A DNA stretch of 64,000 bases from CAWCTD01 sp963798455 (GCA_963798455.1 CAWCTD010000004.1:806001-870000); one strand, 5' to 3'. Numbered from the stretch's first letter, positions 33,318 through 42,400 are shown. Translations and numbers: made by a program. Notes: generated from the sequence alone by a model not told the origin.

Positions 33318-34438
33318 CGGGCTTTCCTGATAACAATCGTTTCCCCGGCGGCGAGGCCGCTGAGCACTTCAAACTGGCTGCCAATAGCGCGGCCGAGTTG
33401 CACGGTTCGACGCTCCAATCGACCCGCCTGGACCACGTCCACCATCGTCAACTGGCCGGCGCGGATCAGCGCCGATGCGGGCACTGCCAGCGCCTCTTCC
33501 GGCTTCATGGGAATCAGCAAGCGCCCAAACATCCCTGGGAGAATGTCCTTCGTTTCACTCAGGCGCACGCGCGCAACAATGGTTCGGCTGGATGGGTCGG
33601 ACGACGGGACGATCTCAACCACCCGTCCCCGCATCTCCCGGCTCAAAGCGTCGATCCGAAACGTCAGAAGCTCATTGAGGCGGATGCGGCCCATCAGATC
33701 TTCGGGCACGTTCGCCTCGAGCCACAGCCGGCCCTCCTCGTACATCGTCAGGAGTGGTTTGCCGGGAGCGGCCATGTCCCCCAGGTTTGCCAGCTTGTCT
33801 ACTACCACTCCGGTGAAAGGGCTGCGGATGACTGCGTACGACAGGTCCACTTCCGTTTCCCGTACGGCTTCTTGAAGCCGATGGAAGTTCGCTTCGGCGG
33901 TCTTCAGATTGGTTTGGGTGTGCTCGAAGTCGTAAGCGGTGATGACTTGCTGGTCAAAGAGCGGCTTGTCGCGTTTGTAGTCGGACTGCGCCTGCGCCAG
34001 CGTGGCCTCCGCGCTTCGTGCGGCATCCTGCGCCTGCTCGACCCGGTGCCGGAGATCCCGGTCGTCGAGCACCACCAGGGTTTCTCCGCTGGTTACCCGC
34101 TGCCCCGCCGATGCACTCATCTCGACGATGTCTGCCACCACACGGGAAGTCACTGCGGCGACTTGCTCGGCCTGGATAGTTCCCACGGCCTCGGTCACGG
34201 CAGGGACCGTCTGCATCGCGATCTTCTGCGTGGTCAGGCCCGCCACCGATTCCTCGGCAACCGGCAGCTTGCTGGCCGGGATCACGCCCCGCCGGAACGT
34301 GCCCAAGATCCAGAGCATGAGGATGACGATTGTGGCGACCGACAGCCCGACGCGTAACAGCGTGGAAAGCCTCTTGCGCCGCGCCGTTTTTGCCGTTTCG
34401 GCAGCAGATGTCCGATCATTCACATCATCAGAAGGCAT
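33314..34438 (-). CDS. Membrane fusion protein (efflux RND periplasmic adaptor)
   Basis: The 374-residue adaptor has an N-terminal membrane anchor (VGLSVATIVILMLWILG) and then the lipoyl-like halves flanking a coiled coil (VEQAQDAARSAEATLAQAQSDYKRD). The barrel part carries LSYAVIRSPFTGVVVDKLANLGDMAAPG. It joins the RND pump to the TolC channel. It is the first structural gene of the operon, 22 bases after the regulator gene, and overlaps the pump gene by 4 bases. Confidence 0.9.
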   Translation of the reverse strand: MPSDDVNDRTSAAETAKTARRKRLSTLLRVGLSVATIVILMLWILGTFRRGVIPASKLPVAEESVAGLTTQKIAMQTVPAVTEAVGTIQAEQVAAVTSRVVADIVEMSASAGQRVTSGETLVVLDDRDLRHRVEQAQDAARSAEATLAQAQSDYKRDKPLFDQQVITAYDFEHTQTNLKTAEANFHRLQEAVRETEVDLSYAVIRSPFTGVVVDKLANLGDMAAPGKPLLTMYEEGRLWLEANVPEDLMGRIRLNELLTFRIDALSREMRGRVVEIVPSSDPSSRTIVARVRLSETKDILPGMFGRLLIPMKPEEALAVPASALIRAGQLTMVDVVQAGRLERRTVQLGRAIGSQFEVLSGLAAGETIVIRKAR

Positions 34439-34460
34439 AGGGGTTCTTCCTTTCCTTTCA

Positions 34461-34778
34461 CTACCCGGCGGCCTTAAGCGTGCGCAGATCAGCGCGGCCC
34501 ACGCTATCGCTCCCCAACGTGCGCAGCAGAAACGGCCGCAGTTCGGTGATGAGGTGATGTCCTTCGTTGAGGTTGTAATTGACCCGCATCCCGTCCCGAT
34601 GACTTTCCACCAATCCGCCGCTGCGCAGGTAAGCCAAGTGCCGGGAAAGAAGCGGTTGGGGCAATCCGAGGATTTTCTCCATTTCGCAGACGCATAATGG
34701 CGACCGCAACAACAGGTTCATGATCCGCAGCCGCGTCGGGTCTGCAAGCGCTTTGAAGAGCACCGAAAGCTGGTCCAT
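34461..34778 (-). CDS. ArsR/SmtB-family transcriptional repressor
   Basis: The 105-residue winged-helix protein has LFKALADPTRLRIMNLLL, then LCVCEM, the cysteine pair that binds As(III), Sb(III) or similar thiophilic ions in the alpha-3 helix of ArsR-type sensors. LSRHLAYLRSGGLVESHRDGMRVNYNL is the recognition helix and wing. It should repress its own operon until the inducer binds. A perfect inverted repeat ends 2 bases before its start codon, and no ordinary ribosome site fits between, so the mRNA may be leaderless or poorly initiated. Confidence 0.88.
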   Translation of the reverse strand: MDQLSVLFKALADPTRLRIMNLLLRSPLCVCEMEKILGLPQPLLSRHLAYLRSGGLVESHRDGMRVNYNLNEGHHLITELRPFLLRTLGSDSVGRADLRTLKAAG

Positions 34779-34780
34779 TG

Positions 34781-34802
34781 CTTATGCGGATGCACGCATA
34801 AG
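34781..34802. promoter_or_regulatory. Inverted-repeat operator for the ArsR-type repressor
   Basis: CTTATGCG at 34781-34788 and CGCATAAG at 34795-34802 are perfect 8-base arms around GATGCA. The site abuts the regulator's start codon, as expected for autorepression in this family. Confidence 0.7.
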
Positions 34803-35113
34803 GTAAAAGGTGACAGAAATCTTAAAATGGCGTGGCGGAGCCTCAATGCGACTGATCTGGACTCGCACCTGTCGTACGCAAATGATCCGTCCGACCGTTA
34901 TGTGATTGATTCTAAGGGCTGCTGTGATGTGCGATCCTGAGCCTCAGTAGCATCGTCAACAGTCTCGGGCTCTTCCTGGTCTTGAGGGTGTGGTCCACTT
35001 GTTGATCCATCGATCTGGCCTGCTCAAGTCTTGGGCAATTGTGGGCAATGCGCGGCGGGGGCCGCGCAGAAACAGAATACTACAGGCAATGTTATAAGTG
35101 AACAGTATTGGAG
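34803..35113. other. Non-coding gap with a partial copy of the island repeat
   Basis: There is no gene in these 311 bases. At 35031-35059 there is a 29-base stretch beginning TTGGGCAATTGTGGGCAATG that matches 16175-16203 with two differences, but no tRNA 3' end follows. It may be the relic of a further insertion end. Confidence 0.5.
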
Positions 35114-35653
35114 CTAGGCCGAACAGACTTCGCCAACTGTCGTGAGGCGCCCGCCTGCCTGCTGGATCTCGTCCAGCGTCCTGGCGGCCGCTTCCGGGTC
35201 CAGCCCGACGATGGCGTCGGTGACGACTTCCACCTGCCTGCCTCTCTGTAGCAGGCCGAGTGCTGCCAGGCGCACACAGTACTCGGTTACGACGCCATAG
35301 ACGACGCAGCGCTCGGCTCCCAGGCGATCCAGCAGCGCCGGAAGGCCGGGATTGCTGAAACAGTCGAGCGCCGGCGTTTCGACGATGATCTGGTGCGCGT
35401 CCCCCACGAGCGTTTCGGAGGGCTTGCGCTGGCCGGCGGCGCCCGCCACGCAGTGTGGGGGCCACTGGGAGAATTCAGGATCGTTCTCCGCGTGCGCGTC
35501 CATCGTGGAGATGACGGGAATCGAATGCCCGGCGGCCCACCGATTCAGCCGGGCAATGATGGGTATCAGGCGCTCGGCGCCGGGCACGTACAGCGCGCCC
35601 GCCGGGAGCATGAAATCCATTTGCGTATCCACATCGAAGAAGACCGTCGTCAT
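35114..35653 (-). CDS. pncA: Nicotinamidase-like cysteine hydrolase
   Basis: The 179-residue protein of the isochorismatase superfamily starts at the ATG at 35653, overlapping the upstream stop by 4 bases. It has FFDVDTQMDF with the first catalytic Asp, MDAH (Asp52, His54) with metal ligands, and VVTEYCV with the nucleophile Cys126. Nicotinamidase converts nicotinamide to nicotinate, the substrate of the phosphoribosyltransferase encoded directly upstream. The usual catalytic lysine region (KG type) reads IIVETPALDCFSN here, so the lysine seems absent; activity on nicotinamide is therefore not certain. Confidence 0.75.
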   Translation of the reverse strand: MTTVFFDVDTQMDFMLPAGALYVPGAERLIPIIARLNRWAAGHSIPVISTMDAHAENDPEFSQWPPHCVAGAAGQRKPSETLVGDAHQIIVETPALDCFSNPGLPALLDRLGAERCVVYGVVTEYCVRLAALGLLQRGRQVEVVTDAIVGLDPEAAARTLDEIQQAGGRLTTVGEVCSA

Positions 35654-36999
35654 GGATCGTGTTCCCCCAGTCTTCTGCGCGCGTCTTCGGCAAGTCCCAA
35701 CAGCGCCGGCGTGTAGTTCACGGGGTAAGGCTCCGGTGACTCCAGCCGAAGGCAAGTGGCAGGCAGATCCGCCAGAGCCTTGGCGGCATGCGACTTGACT
35801 GCCGTCGCATCGGGGAGCGGCTCGGCCAGCCGCCCGCCAACCAGAATCGGGTGAATCAGCGCCGTCGCCGTTTCTGGCGGACAGCGCTCCCAGACGCACG
35901 CAATCTCATCATGGTCGTGGAAACGGAAGACCTGCTTGGCCCCGGGGTATGTCATCTTGTCTTCGCTGAACTTTGCCGTGTAGCGCCTGATCCCGTCCGA
36001 GCGGAGCTCGACGAGCTTGTACACCACGCCCAGGTTGGGTGCGTCAGCCGAAGTGGCCAGCTCGGTTCCGACGCCGAACGCGTCGATGGGGGCGCCCGCG
36101 TCCACGAGGTCGCGGATCTTGTATTCGTTCAGATCGCCCGTGGCCATGATCTTGGCGCGGTCCAGGCCGGCCGAGTCCAGAATGACCCGCGACCGCTTGG
36201 ACAGTTCCAGAAGGTCGCCGCTGTCCAGCCGGACGCCCCACATGGGCTGGCCCAGATCCGCAGCCTTACGGACTCCGTCCAACGTATCGAAAGTGTCAAC
36301 GACGTAAATCGCGGCGTCCCCCAGGAATGTCTGGAGCTGCCGAAAGGCCGTCTCCTCGTCGGGGAAGGCGAGCACCCAGGAGTGAGCCGCGGTGCCGTAA
36401 ATGGGGATGCCGAACAAAGACCCCGCCAGGGTATTGCTGGTTCCGGCGCAACCGCCAATATAGGCTGCGCGACCCGCCAGGACCCCAGCTTGCGGCGAGT
36501 GCGCCCGCCGGGTGCCAAACTCGACGACCGCTCGTCCGCGGGCCGCTTCCACGATCCGGGCGGCTTTGGCCGCCACCATGGATTGAAAGCCGATGCTGGC
36601 CAGCAGGTAAGTCTCGGCCACTTGGGCTTCGATCAAAGGCGCTCGGACGGTGAGGATAGGTTCACCTCCGAACACGGGCGTGCCCTCGCGCATCGCAAAC
36701 AAGTCGCCGCTGAAGCGAAAGCGCCGCAGCCTGTCAAAGAAACCTTCTGAAGCCCGCGCGAACTGAGGGAGGGAGCGCAAATACCGGGTGTCCTCCTCCC
36801 CGAAGCACACCGACGTGAGATACTCGACGGCCTGTGCCAGACCGGCCGCCATCGCGTAGTTTCGATTCGGGGGAAGGCGCCGGATGGTGAGCTCGAACGT
36901 GGCTTGCTTTTCGGAGATGCCGGCTTCGTAGTAGCCGGCCGCCATTGTCAGCTCATACAGGTCCGTCAGCAGCCCGCTTATGGAGCCTTTGGCAGTCAC
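35650..36999 (-). CDS. pncB: Nicotinate phosphoribosyltransferase
   Basis: The 449-residue enzyme makes nicotinate mononucleotide from nicotinate and PRPP in NAD salvage. It has LLTDLYELTMAAGYYEAG at the start, VEFGTRRAHSP, GTAAHSWV with the likely phosphorylated histidine, and VRLDSGDL. It overlaps the DUF4340 gene upstream and the hydrolase gene downstream by 4 bases each, so it is firmly embedded in the operon with the Gld-type transporter. Confidence 0.93.
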   Translation of the reverse strand: MTAKGSISGLLTDLYELTMAAGYYEAGISEKQATFELTIRRLPPNRNYAMAAGLAQAVEYLTSVCFGEEDTRYLRSLPQFARASEGFFDRLRRFRFSGDLFAMREGTPVFGGEPILTVRAPLIEAQVAETYLLASIGFQSMVAAKAARIVEAARGRAVVEFGTRRAHSPQAGVLAGRAAYIGGCAGTSNTLAGSLFGIPIYGTAAHSWVLAFPDEETAFRQLQTFLGDAAIYVVDTFDTLDGVRKAADLGQPMWGVRLDSGDLLELSKRSRVILDSAGLDRAKIMATGDLNEYKIRDLVDAGAPIDAFGVGTELATSADAPNLGVVYKLVELRSDGIRRYTAKFSEDKMTYPGAKQVFRFHDHDEIACVWERCPPETATALIHPILVGGRLAEPLPDATAVKSHAAKALADLPATCLRLESPEPYPVNYTPALLGLAEDARRRLGEHDP

Positions 37000-38336
37000 T
37001 TCTTCTTTTCCGGCTTGGGGGGCTGGTACGCCTTGATCTCCGACGCTGCCTTCTGCAGCTCATCGAGCGCCTTGGGGTCAAGTTCATAGATCGAGGGTTC
37101 ATTCTCCCGCTTGGCAAACGAGCGCGTGCCTTGCCTGGAGATCAGCACCTTCTCGACCCTCTTGCCGCCGTTCCATGTGACCGCCGCCTCGAAAACCGGC
37201 GTGGTGAAGCCGCTGTCCACGAAATTGATGGCCGCGAGATCCCGCAGCTTGTCCATCAGCGCGTTGACCGTGGTCGCATCCATCTGCGTCGACCCCGACA
37301 TCCACTTGTCGGTTTGCTTCAGATAGGTCGCTTGTCTGGTCCCGTCGCGAATCTCCAACATGCTCGGATCGCTGAAGCCGAAGTCGAACAGCTTCTTGTT
37401 GCGAAAATCCGCCAGACCCTTGTCCATGCTCTCGCCAAGATCGCTCGTGACTTTGTGGACTCCCTCCACCACGCTCGAGCGCGCGTAGTAGTTCTTGTCC
37501 TTGTCGCGCCGCACTTCGAGTTGCTGCGTACCGGCTGCGTCCGTGACCCTCGCCACTCCGACCAGCGTCGCGCCGGCGAATGCCGAGGCGGCTTTCTTAT
37601 CGTCCTCTTCGGTTGCGGGGGAGTCCATCTTCGCGTCCGTCAGCTTCCGAATGAGATCCTCCACCTGGCCCCCGTCAGCCCGGAAAGGCTGCGGCTTGAT
37701 GATCTGCCACTCGTTCTGGGCGTTCTTGCCAAACTCGATGGTCTGCCCCTTGGCGGTCAGATCCACGCGCGACAGCTTCTCGGAGTCGAAGGTCAGCAGG
37801 CGCTTGTCGCGCAGGTCCCTGGGCGTCTTGTCCAGGCTCGTCTTGCTATACGACGCGATGGTGAAGATCCGCGGGTCTCCATCCAGCTTGGCGAAGCTGC
37901 CGCCCCCCGCCGGACTGTCGTCGCCGATGAGCAGCTTCTGCGTCTTCCCATCTTTCCGCGTGACGATGATCTCAAAACCCGGCGCAGCCAGCCCGAATTG
38001 GCCCAGGTCCGCGGTCTTCTCTTCCACCAGCCGCCCGGACGTCAGCGAAGACAGCGTGTTCACGATCCCGCTTACCGCATCCTGGTCGGCCGGCCATTTC
38101 GGCGGTGACGTCATCTCCCACTTCCCGGAGTCCGCTTTCTGAAGCACCAGAGGCTCGCCCCCCGCCTTCCGGATCTCGATCCGTCGAAACTGATCTTCCG
38201 GGATGGTCAGGATGGCTGGCGGAGCGTCCGGAGAGGGTTTCCCCTCCTGCGCCTTCTTGACTTTGTTGGACCAATAGATGCCGCCGCCCAGGGCGGCCAG
38301 CACGGCGAGCGCGATCAACAGTCCGCGAAACCGCAT
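36996..38336 (-). CDS. DUF4340 domain protein, membrane anchored
   Basis: The 446-residue protein begins with one membrane segment (LLIALAVLAALGGGIYW) followed by a long periplasmic part with the repeated DUF4340 pattern (FRRIEIRKAGGEPLVLQK, GKWEMTSP, then a second cycle with TRKDGKTQKLLIG). The family nearly always accompanies Gld-type ABC transporters, as here; its role is unknown. It starts 4 bases after the GldG-like gene. Confidence 0.82.
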   Translation of the reverse strand: MRFRGLLIALAVLAALGGGIYWSNKVKKAQEGKPSPDAPPAILTIPEDQFRRIEIRKAGGEPLVLQKADSGKWEMTSPPKWPADQDAVSGIVNTLSSLTSGRLVEEKTADLGQFGLAAPGFEIIVTRKDGKTQKLLIGDDSPAGGGSFAKLDGDPRIFTIASYSKTSLDKTPRDLRDKRLLTFDSEKLSRVDLTAKGQTIEFGKNAQNEWQIIKPQPFRADGGQVEDLIRKLTDAKMDSPATEEDDKKAASAFAGATLVGVARVTDAAGTQQLEVRRDKDKNYYARSSVVEGVHKVTSDLGESMDKGLADFRNKKLFDFGFSDPSMLEIRDGTRQATYLKQTDKWMSGSTQMDATTVNALMDKLRDLAAINFVDSGFTTPVFEAAVTWNGGKRVEKVLISRQGTRSFAKRENEPSIYELDPKALDELQKAASEIKAYQPPKPEKKK

Positions 38337-38340
38337 CGGC

Positions 38341-39717
38341 TTACCTCCTTCGCCACCAGACCCCCAGGCCGCCGAGGATCACGAGCAGCGGCAGGCCCAC
38401 CACACTCGAGTAGAAGATGGTCGTCATCTGCTGGCGGCTCAGCGACAGCCGCCGATCCTCGGGTTCCTTCGGCCGGATCGAAATCAAGTCCTCATCCGAG
38501 CTGAGCCAGTTCATCATGTTCATGAAGAGGTCCCGGTTCCCGTTAAACGGCAGGATGTAGTTGGATGCCCAGGCCGAAGAACCCGCCACCACAAAACGGC
38601 CCTGCGTGCCGGCCGGGCCTGGATTGTACGTGCCGGCCGCCGCCAGCGTAAGCGGTCCCTTCCTGTCCTTGGCCGGGTTGATGCTGATGGCCCTCGAGCT
38701 CAGGCTGGTAGTCGCAAAACTGTTGTCGGATGTTTCAAGCAACTTCTCGACGCTGGTCTTGTCGGCCGCTTTCACATCCAGGCTGCGCGCCAGCGGCATC
38801 GCCGTGGCAACCGACTTCATCTCGCGGACGATCGGATGGGTGTCGTAGGAGGTGATCAATGGAACCTCGGGGCCCAAGCCGAAGATCTGGCCGATCCCGC
38901 TGGTATCCAGGACCAGGTCCTTATCCGCCGTGACGCCCCAGCCTTCCAGCATCTTCACCAGCGGCGCGTTGTCGCTGACCTCGTCGCTGCCGAACTTCAG
39001 CGGAGGATCCAGCATGATCAAGGCACGGCCGCCCGACTGTACGTAAGACTGAATCGCCTTCACGGACGGCTCAACGTAATCGAAGCGCGGCCCGCCCACA
39101 ATCAGGACCGTGCAATCCTTCGGGACTTCCGGTTTCTGAAGAAGAGAGATGGTCTGAGTCTTGTAGTTGTTCCTCTCGAGCAGGTCCTTGAGGCCGGAGT
39201 AGCCGGTCCGCTCGCTGTTGTCGAAGCCGTGCTCACCGCTGCCCGAGACAGCGCACGCGGTCCGCTGCCCTCCCTTCAAGGCGCGGATCAGGGCGCCGGT
39301 GATCTCTTCCTCGGTCAGGCTCTTGGCCTCTTCCTTCTTTCCGTTCGCTTGAACAAAGATGGTCCCATAGGTCCGTACGCCGTCCGCCTTAGCGATCTGC
39401 GGCTTCTTGTCCGGGTCCACGTATGCCACGGTGAGCTTCCCGGAGAGGTTGGCGTACCTGTCCAGCAGGTCGCGCGCCGTTCCGAACTGGCTGGTCCGGT
39501 CGTAGTAGGTGATCTTGGCGTCTTGTTTGAGCCCCTTGACGATCTTGATGGTTTGATCCGAGAGGCTGAAACGTTTATTCGAAGTTGAGTCGTACGAGAA
39601 GTTGTGCTGGTCGGCGAGCCAATTGGCGGCGCTCAGGATCCCCAGTATGACCAACAGATAAACGGTAAGGTAGACCGTGTATTTCGTTTGTCTTGCTTTT
39701 ACCCAGCCGAATCTCAT
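38341..39717 (-). CDS. GldG-like ABC-transporter-associated auxiliary protein
   Basis: The 458-residue protein has an N-terminal helix (YLTVYLLVILGILSAANWLA), a periplasmic domain starting RFSLSDQTIKIVKGLKQDAKITYYD, a ThuA/GATase-like fold segment (AVSGSGEHGF, VLIVGGPRF) and a C-terminal helix followed by WWRRR. This fits the GldG/DUF4350-like component of Gld-type ABC systems. In Bacteroidota these support gliding, but homologues in other phyla have no known link to motility. Confidence 0.82.
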   Translation of the reverse strand: MRFGWVKARQTKYTVYLTVYLLVILGILSAANWLADQHNFSYDSTSNKRFSLSDQTIKIVKGLKQDAKITYYDRTSQFGTARDLLDRYANLSGKLTVAYVDPDKKPQIAKADGVRTYGTIFVQANGKKEEAKSLTEEEITGALIRALKGGQRTACAVSGSGEHGFDNSERTGYSGLKDLLERNNYKTQTISLLQKPEVPKDCTVLIVGGPRFDYVEPSVKAIQSYVQSGGRALIMLDPPLKFGSDEVSDNAPLVKMLEGWGVTADKDLVLDTSGIGQIFGLGPEVPLITSYDTHPIVREMKSVATAMPLARSLDVKAADKTSVEKLLETSDNSFATTSLSSRAISINPAKDRKGPLTLAAAGTYNPGPAGTQGRFVVAGSSAWASNYILPFNGNRDLFMNMMNWLSSDEDLISIRPKEPEDRRLSLSRQQMTTIFYSSVVGLPLLVILGGLGVWWRRR

Positions 39718-39720
39718 ATC

Positions 39721-40488
39721 TCAAGCCCTCCACCGAAGAGATTCCATGGACCGCGCCGTGAGGAACAACCCGAAGAAGATCACCGACAGGTAGAAGATGA
39801 CATCCCTGGTGTCCAGAACACCCTTGGAGAAGGGCTCAAAATGCGTGACCACGGAGAGATAAGTCAACACCTTCGCCCACGTGGCCGTTTCGTACGAGCT
39901 GACCCAGTCCAGAATCCACAGCAGAAGGCAGGCCGCGAAGGTCCCCCCACCGGCGATGATCTGGTTCCGCGTCGTGGTCGAGATGAATGCCCCGAGCGCC
40001 AGCAGCGCGCCTCCCTGTAATAGCAGCCCCAGGTAGCCGATCAGGATCGGCCTCCAGTCGGGCTTGCCGTGTAGGAACAGGAAGCCGAGGTTCAGCGCCG
40101 AGAGCCCCAGAATCCCCGCGAACAGCGTTTCAGCGGCGAACCACTTGGCCAAAATGATCTCGATGTCGCGAACGGGCGAGGTCATCAGCAGCTCGATGGT
40201 GCCCGAGCGTTTCTCCTCCGCGAAGAGCCGCATCGTGATCATGGGGATCAGGAACAGGGCGATGACGCTGACATTCATCAGGAGCGGGCGGATGATCCAT
40301 TCGTTCATGTCCATGGGCATGCCCTGGCCCGTCATCTGCGACTCCAGGCCCCGGCTGACGAAGATGGCCGTGGCCGCATAGAAGAAGTATCCGAAGATCA
40401 GGGCGAAGACGGCCATCAGAAGGTAGGCGATGGGCGAAGCGAAGTAGCTCTTCAGCTCCTTGCGATAAATGGTCCAGGTGTTCCTCAC
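39721..40488 (-). CDS. ABC transporter permease, GldF/ABC-2 type
   Basis: The 255-residue protein has six hydrophobic segments in ABC-2 layout: an N-terminal cytoplasmic start (YRKELKSYFASPIAYLLMAVFALIFG), a loop with FAEEKRSGTIELLMTSPVRD, the typical EKRSGT motif, and four later helices. It is the membrane part of the exporter with the ATPase upstream, which it overlaps by 4 bases. Confidence 0.88.
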   Translation of the reverse strand: MRNTWTIYRKELKSYFASPIAYLLMAVFALIFGYFFYAATAIFVSRGLESQMTGQGMPMDMNEWIIRPLLMNVSVIALFLIPMITMRLFAEEKRSGTIELLMTSPVRDIEIILAKWFAAETLFAGILGLSALNLGFLFLHGKPDWRPILIGYLGLLLQGGALLALGAFISTTTRNQIIAGGGTFAACLLLWILDWVSSYETATWAKVLTYLSVVTHFEPFSKGVLDTRDVIFYLSVIFFGLFLTARSMESLRWRA

Positions 40489-41459
40489 TTCTCACCTCCG
40501 CTGGCGTCCGGTTCTTCGGACGCCGTCAATTGCAGGAAGACCTCTTCAAGGCTGAAGGCCAGCGGCCGCAGTTCGGTAAGGTTCCACCCTCCCTCCACGA
40601 CCGCGCGCGCCAGTTCGCCGCGAATCGTGCGGCCCTGAAGGCTCTCCACCTCGAACCCGCAGCGATTGCCGCCGGCCTCCTTGGGAAGGACGCGGCTCAC
40701 GCCAGGAACTTGCTCGAGCCGCCGCTGGACCCGGCCAGCGTCCAGCTCGGAATCCCGGCTCTCCACCTCGACGGCGACGGCTTCCGAGCCGCGCAACCGG
40801 CTGGTCAGATTCTCGACCGAGTCCGTCGCCACCAGCCTGCCCTTGTTGATGATAATGACCTGCTGGCAGGTCTGCTCGACCTCCGGCAGAATGTGGGTGC
40901 TCAGGATGATGGTGTGGTTCCCGGCGAGATTCTTGATGAGCTGCCGCGTATCGAGGATCTGCTTGGGGTCCAGACCCGCGGTCGGCTCGTCCAGGATGAG
41001 CACGTCGGGGTTGTGGATGATGGCCTGCGCCAGTCCCACGCGTTGCCGGTATCCTTTGGACAAATTGCTCTGCAAGGTGCGGCGCACGTCGCCGATGGCG
41101 CAGCGCTCCAAGACCTGATCCACCCGTTGTTTGATCTCGGACTTCGGGATGCCCTTCAGGCAGGCGACGAAATTCAGGTACTCGATCACCTCCATCTCGG
41201 GGTACAACGGCGGAGATTCGGGCAGGTAGCCTATGCGCCGCTTGACTTCCAGCGGTTTCTCGATGACGTCGAAACCGGCAACCTCGGCCGTGCCGTGCGT
41301 TGGCGGAAGGAAGCAGGTAAGGATCCGCATCGTGGTGGTCTTGCCCGCTCCATTCGGCCCGAGGAACCCGACGATGCTGCCCTTCTCGACGTTAAAAGAA
41401 ATGTTGTCCACAGCGACAGTACGAGCGTATCGCTTGGTTAAACCGTCAACCTTTATCAT
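40485..41459 (-). CDS. ABC transporter ATP-binding protein, GldA/ABC-2 type
   Basis: The 324-residue ATPase has Walker A GPNGAGKT (34-41), the LSKGYRQRVGLAQA signature, VLILDEP Walker B and STHIL switch. A C-terminal extension of about 90 residues follows, as in GldA/CcmA-type exporters. It heads the six-gene operon that runs to the nicotinamidase-like gene. The substrate is unknown. Confidence 0.9.
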   Translation of the reverse strand: MIKVDGLTKRYARTVAVDNISFNVEKGSIVGFLGPNGAGKTTTMRILTCFLPPTHGTAEVAGFDVIEKPLEVKRRIGYLPESPPLYPEMEVIEYLNFVACLKGIPKSEIKQRVDQVLERCAIGDVRRTLQSNLSKGYRQRVGLAQAIIHNPDVLILDEPTAGLDPKQILDTRQLIKNLAGNHTIILSTHILPEVEQTCQQVIIINKGRLVATDSVENLTSRLRGSEAVAVEVESRDSELDAGRVQRRLEQVPGVSRVLPKEAGGNRCGFEVESLQGRTIRGELARAVVEGGWNLTELRPLAFSLEEVFLQLTASEEPDASGGEK

Positions 41460-41569
41460 GGTTTCGTCTCGGAGAGTGCCCTGGCTCTACATTGAGGACT
41501 CAACCCCAGCGCCCGGGGCTTCAATTTCATGATAGGGATGGGGTCAAGGGCATGTCAACGCACCCTCGA

Positions 41570-42340
41570 TTACATCCCCATAATCTGAAAACCTGCGTCC
41601 ACGAAGAGCACGTTCCCCGTGACGCCGCGGCCCAAATCGCTGGCCAGAAAGACGGCCGCATCCGCCACCTCCGCTGGGTCCGTGTTCCGGCGCAGTGGGG
41701 CGCGCGCGGCCATGAAGTCGAGAATCCCGGAGAAGTCCTTGATCGCCCTGGCCGAGGCGGTCTTCACCGGCCCCGCTGAAATGGCATTTACCCGAATGGC
41801 GCGCGGTCCAAGATCGTTCGCCAGGTAACGCACGGCGGATTCCAGAGCGGCCTTGGCCACGCCCATCACGTTGTAGTTGGGAATGACCCGGGTCGCGCCG
41901 ATGTAGCTGAGCGTGGTGATCGACCCGCCTTGGGTCATCAATGGTGACACCGCCCGGGCCACGGAGACCAGCGAGTAGGCACTGACATCCTGCGCCAGCA
42001 GGAACCCCGCCCGCGAGGTCTCGACGAACGGACGTGTCAGGTCGTCGCGGTTGGCGAAGGCGATGCTGTGTACCACGGCGTCCAGCCGCTCGTCGCCGCT
42101 TCCGAGCGCATCCGCCAGGCGTTCCAGGTCCTCGTCTTGAGAGACGTCACAAGCCAGCACTCGGCCGGCCGCGAGTTCGGCGGCAAGCGCCTCCACGGTC
42201 TCCCTCTGGCGCTCGCCCTGGTAGGTCACCAGCAGCCTCGCGCCTTCGCGGCGGAAAGCCTCCGCGATGGCGTAGGCGATGCTCCACTTGTTGGCGATTC
42301 CCAGAACGAGGCCGGTTTTGCCCTCCAAAAGACCAGCCAT
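41570..42340 (-). CDS. fabI: Enoyl-[acyl-carrier-protein] reductase [NADH]
   Basis: The 256-residue enzyme carries out the last step of fatty-acid elongation. It has the FabI-type start LVLGIANKWSIAYAIAEAFRREGA, the HSIAFA block, and the catalytic set Tyr146, Tyr156 and Lys163 in LSYIGATRVIPNYNVMGVAKAALE. The C-terminal NVLFVDAGFQIMGM is also typical. It lies 110 bases upstream of the ABC operon and 60 bases downstream of the transaldolase-like gene on the same strand. Confidence 0.95.
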   Translation of the reverse strand: MAGLLEGKTGLVLGIANKWSIAYAIAEAFRREGARLLVTYQGERQRETVEALAAELAAGRVLACDVSQDEDLERLADALGSGDERLDAVVHSIAFANRDDLTRPFVETSRAGFLLAQDVSAYSLVSVARAVSPLMTQGGSITTLSYIGATRVIPNYNVMGVAKAALESAVRYLANDLGPRAIRVNAISAGPVKTASARAIKDFSGILDFMAARAPLRRNTDPAEVADAAVFLASDLGRGVTGNVLFVDAGFQIMGM

Positions 42341-42400
42341 GAAGTGGCTATTGTACCTTACGCAGTACTCGGAGCCCGCGGGGCCGGTGTGGACATCAAC

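Noticed and set aside
32673..33875. 400-codon plus-strand open frame
   Set aside because: It lies antisense across the pump and adaptor genes; it is a by-product of their codon usage.
36945..38108. 387-codon plus-strand open frame
   Set aside because: It is antisense to the DUF4340 gene; composition and lack of motifs mark it as a shadow.
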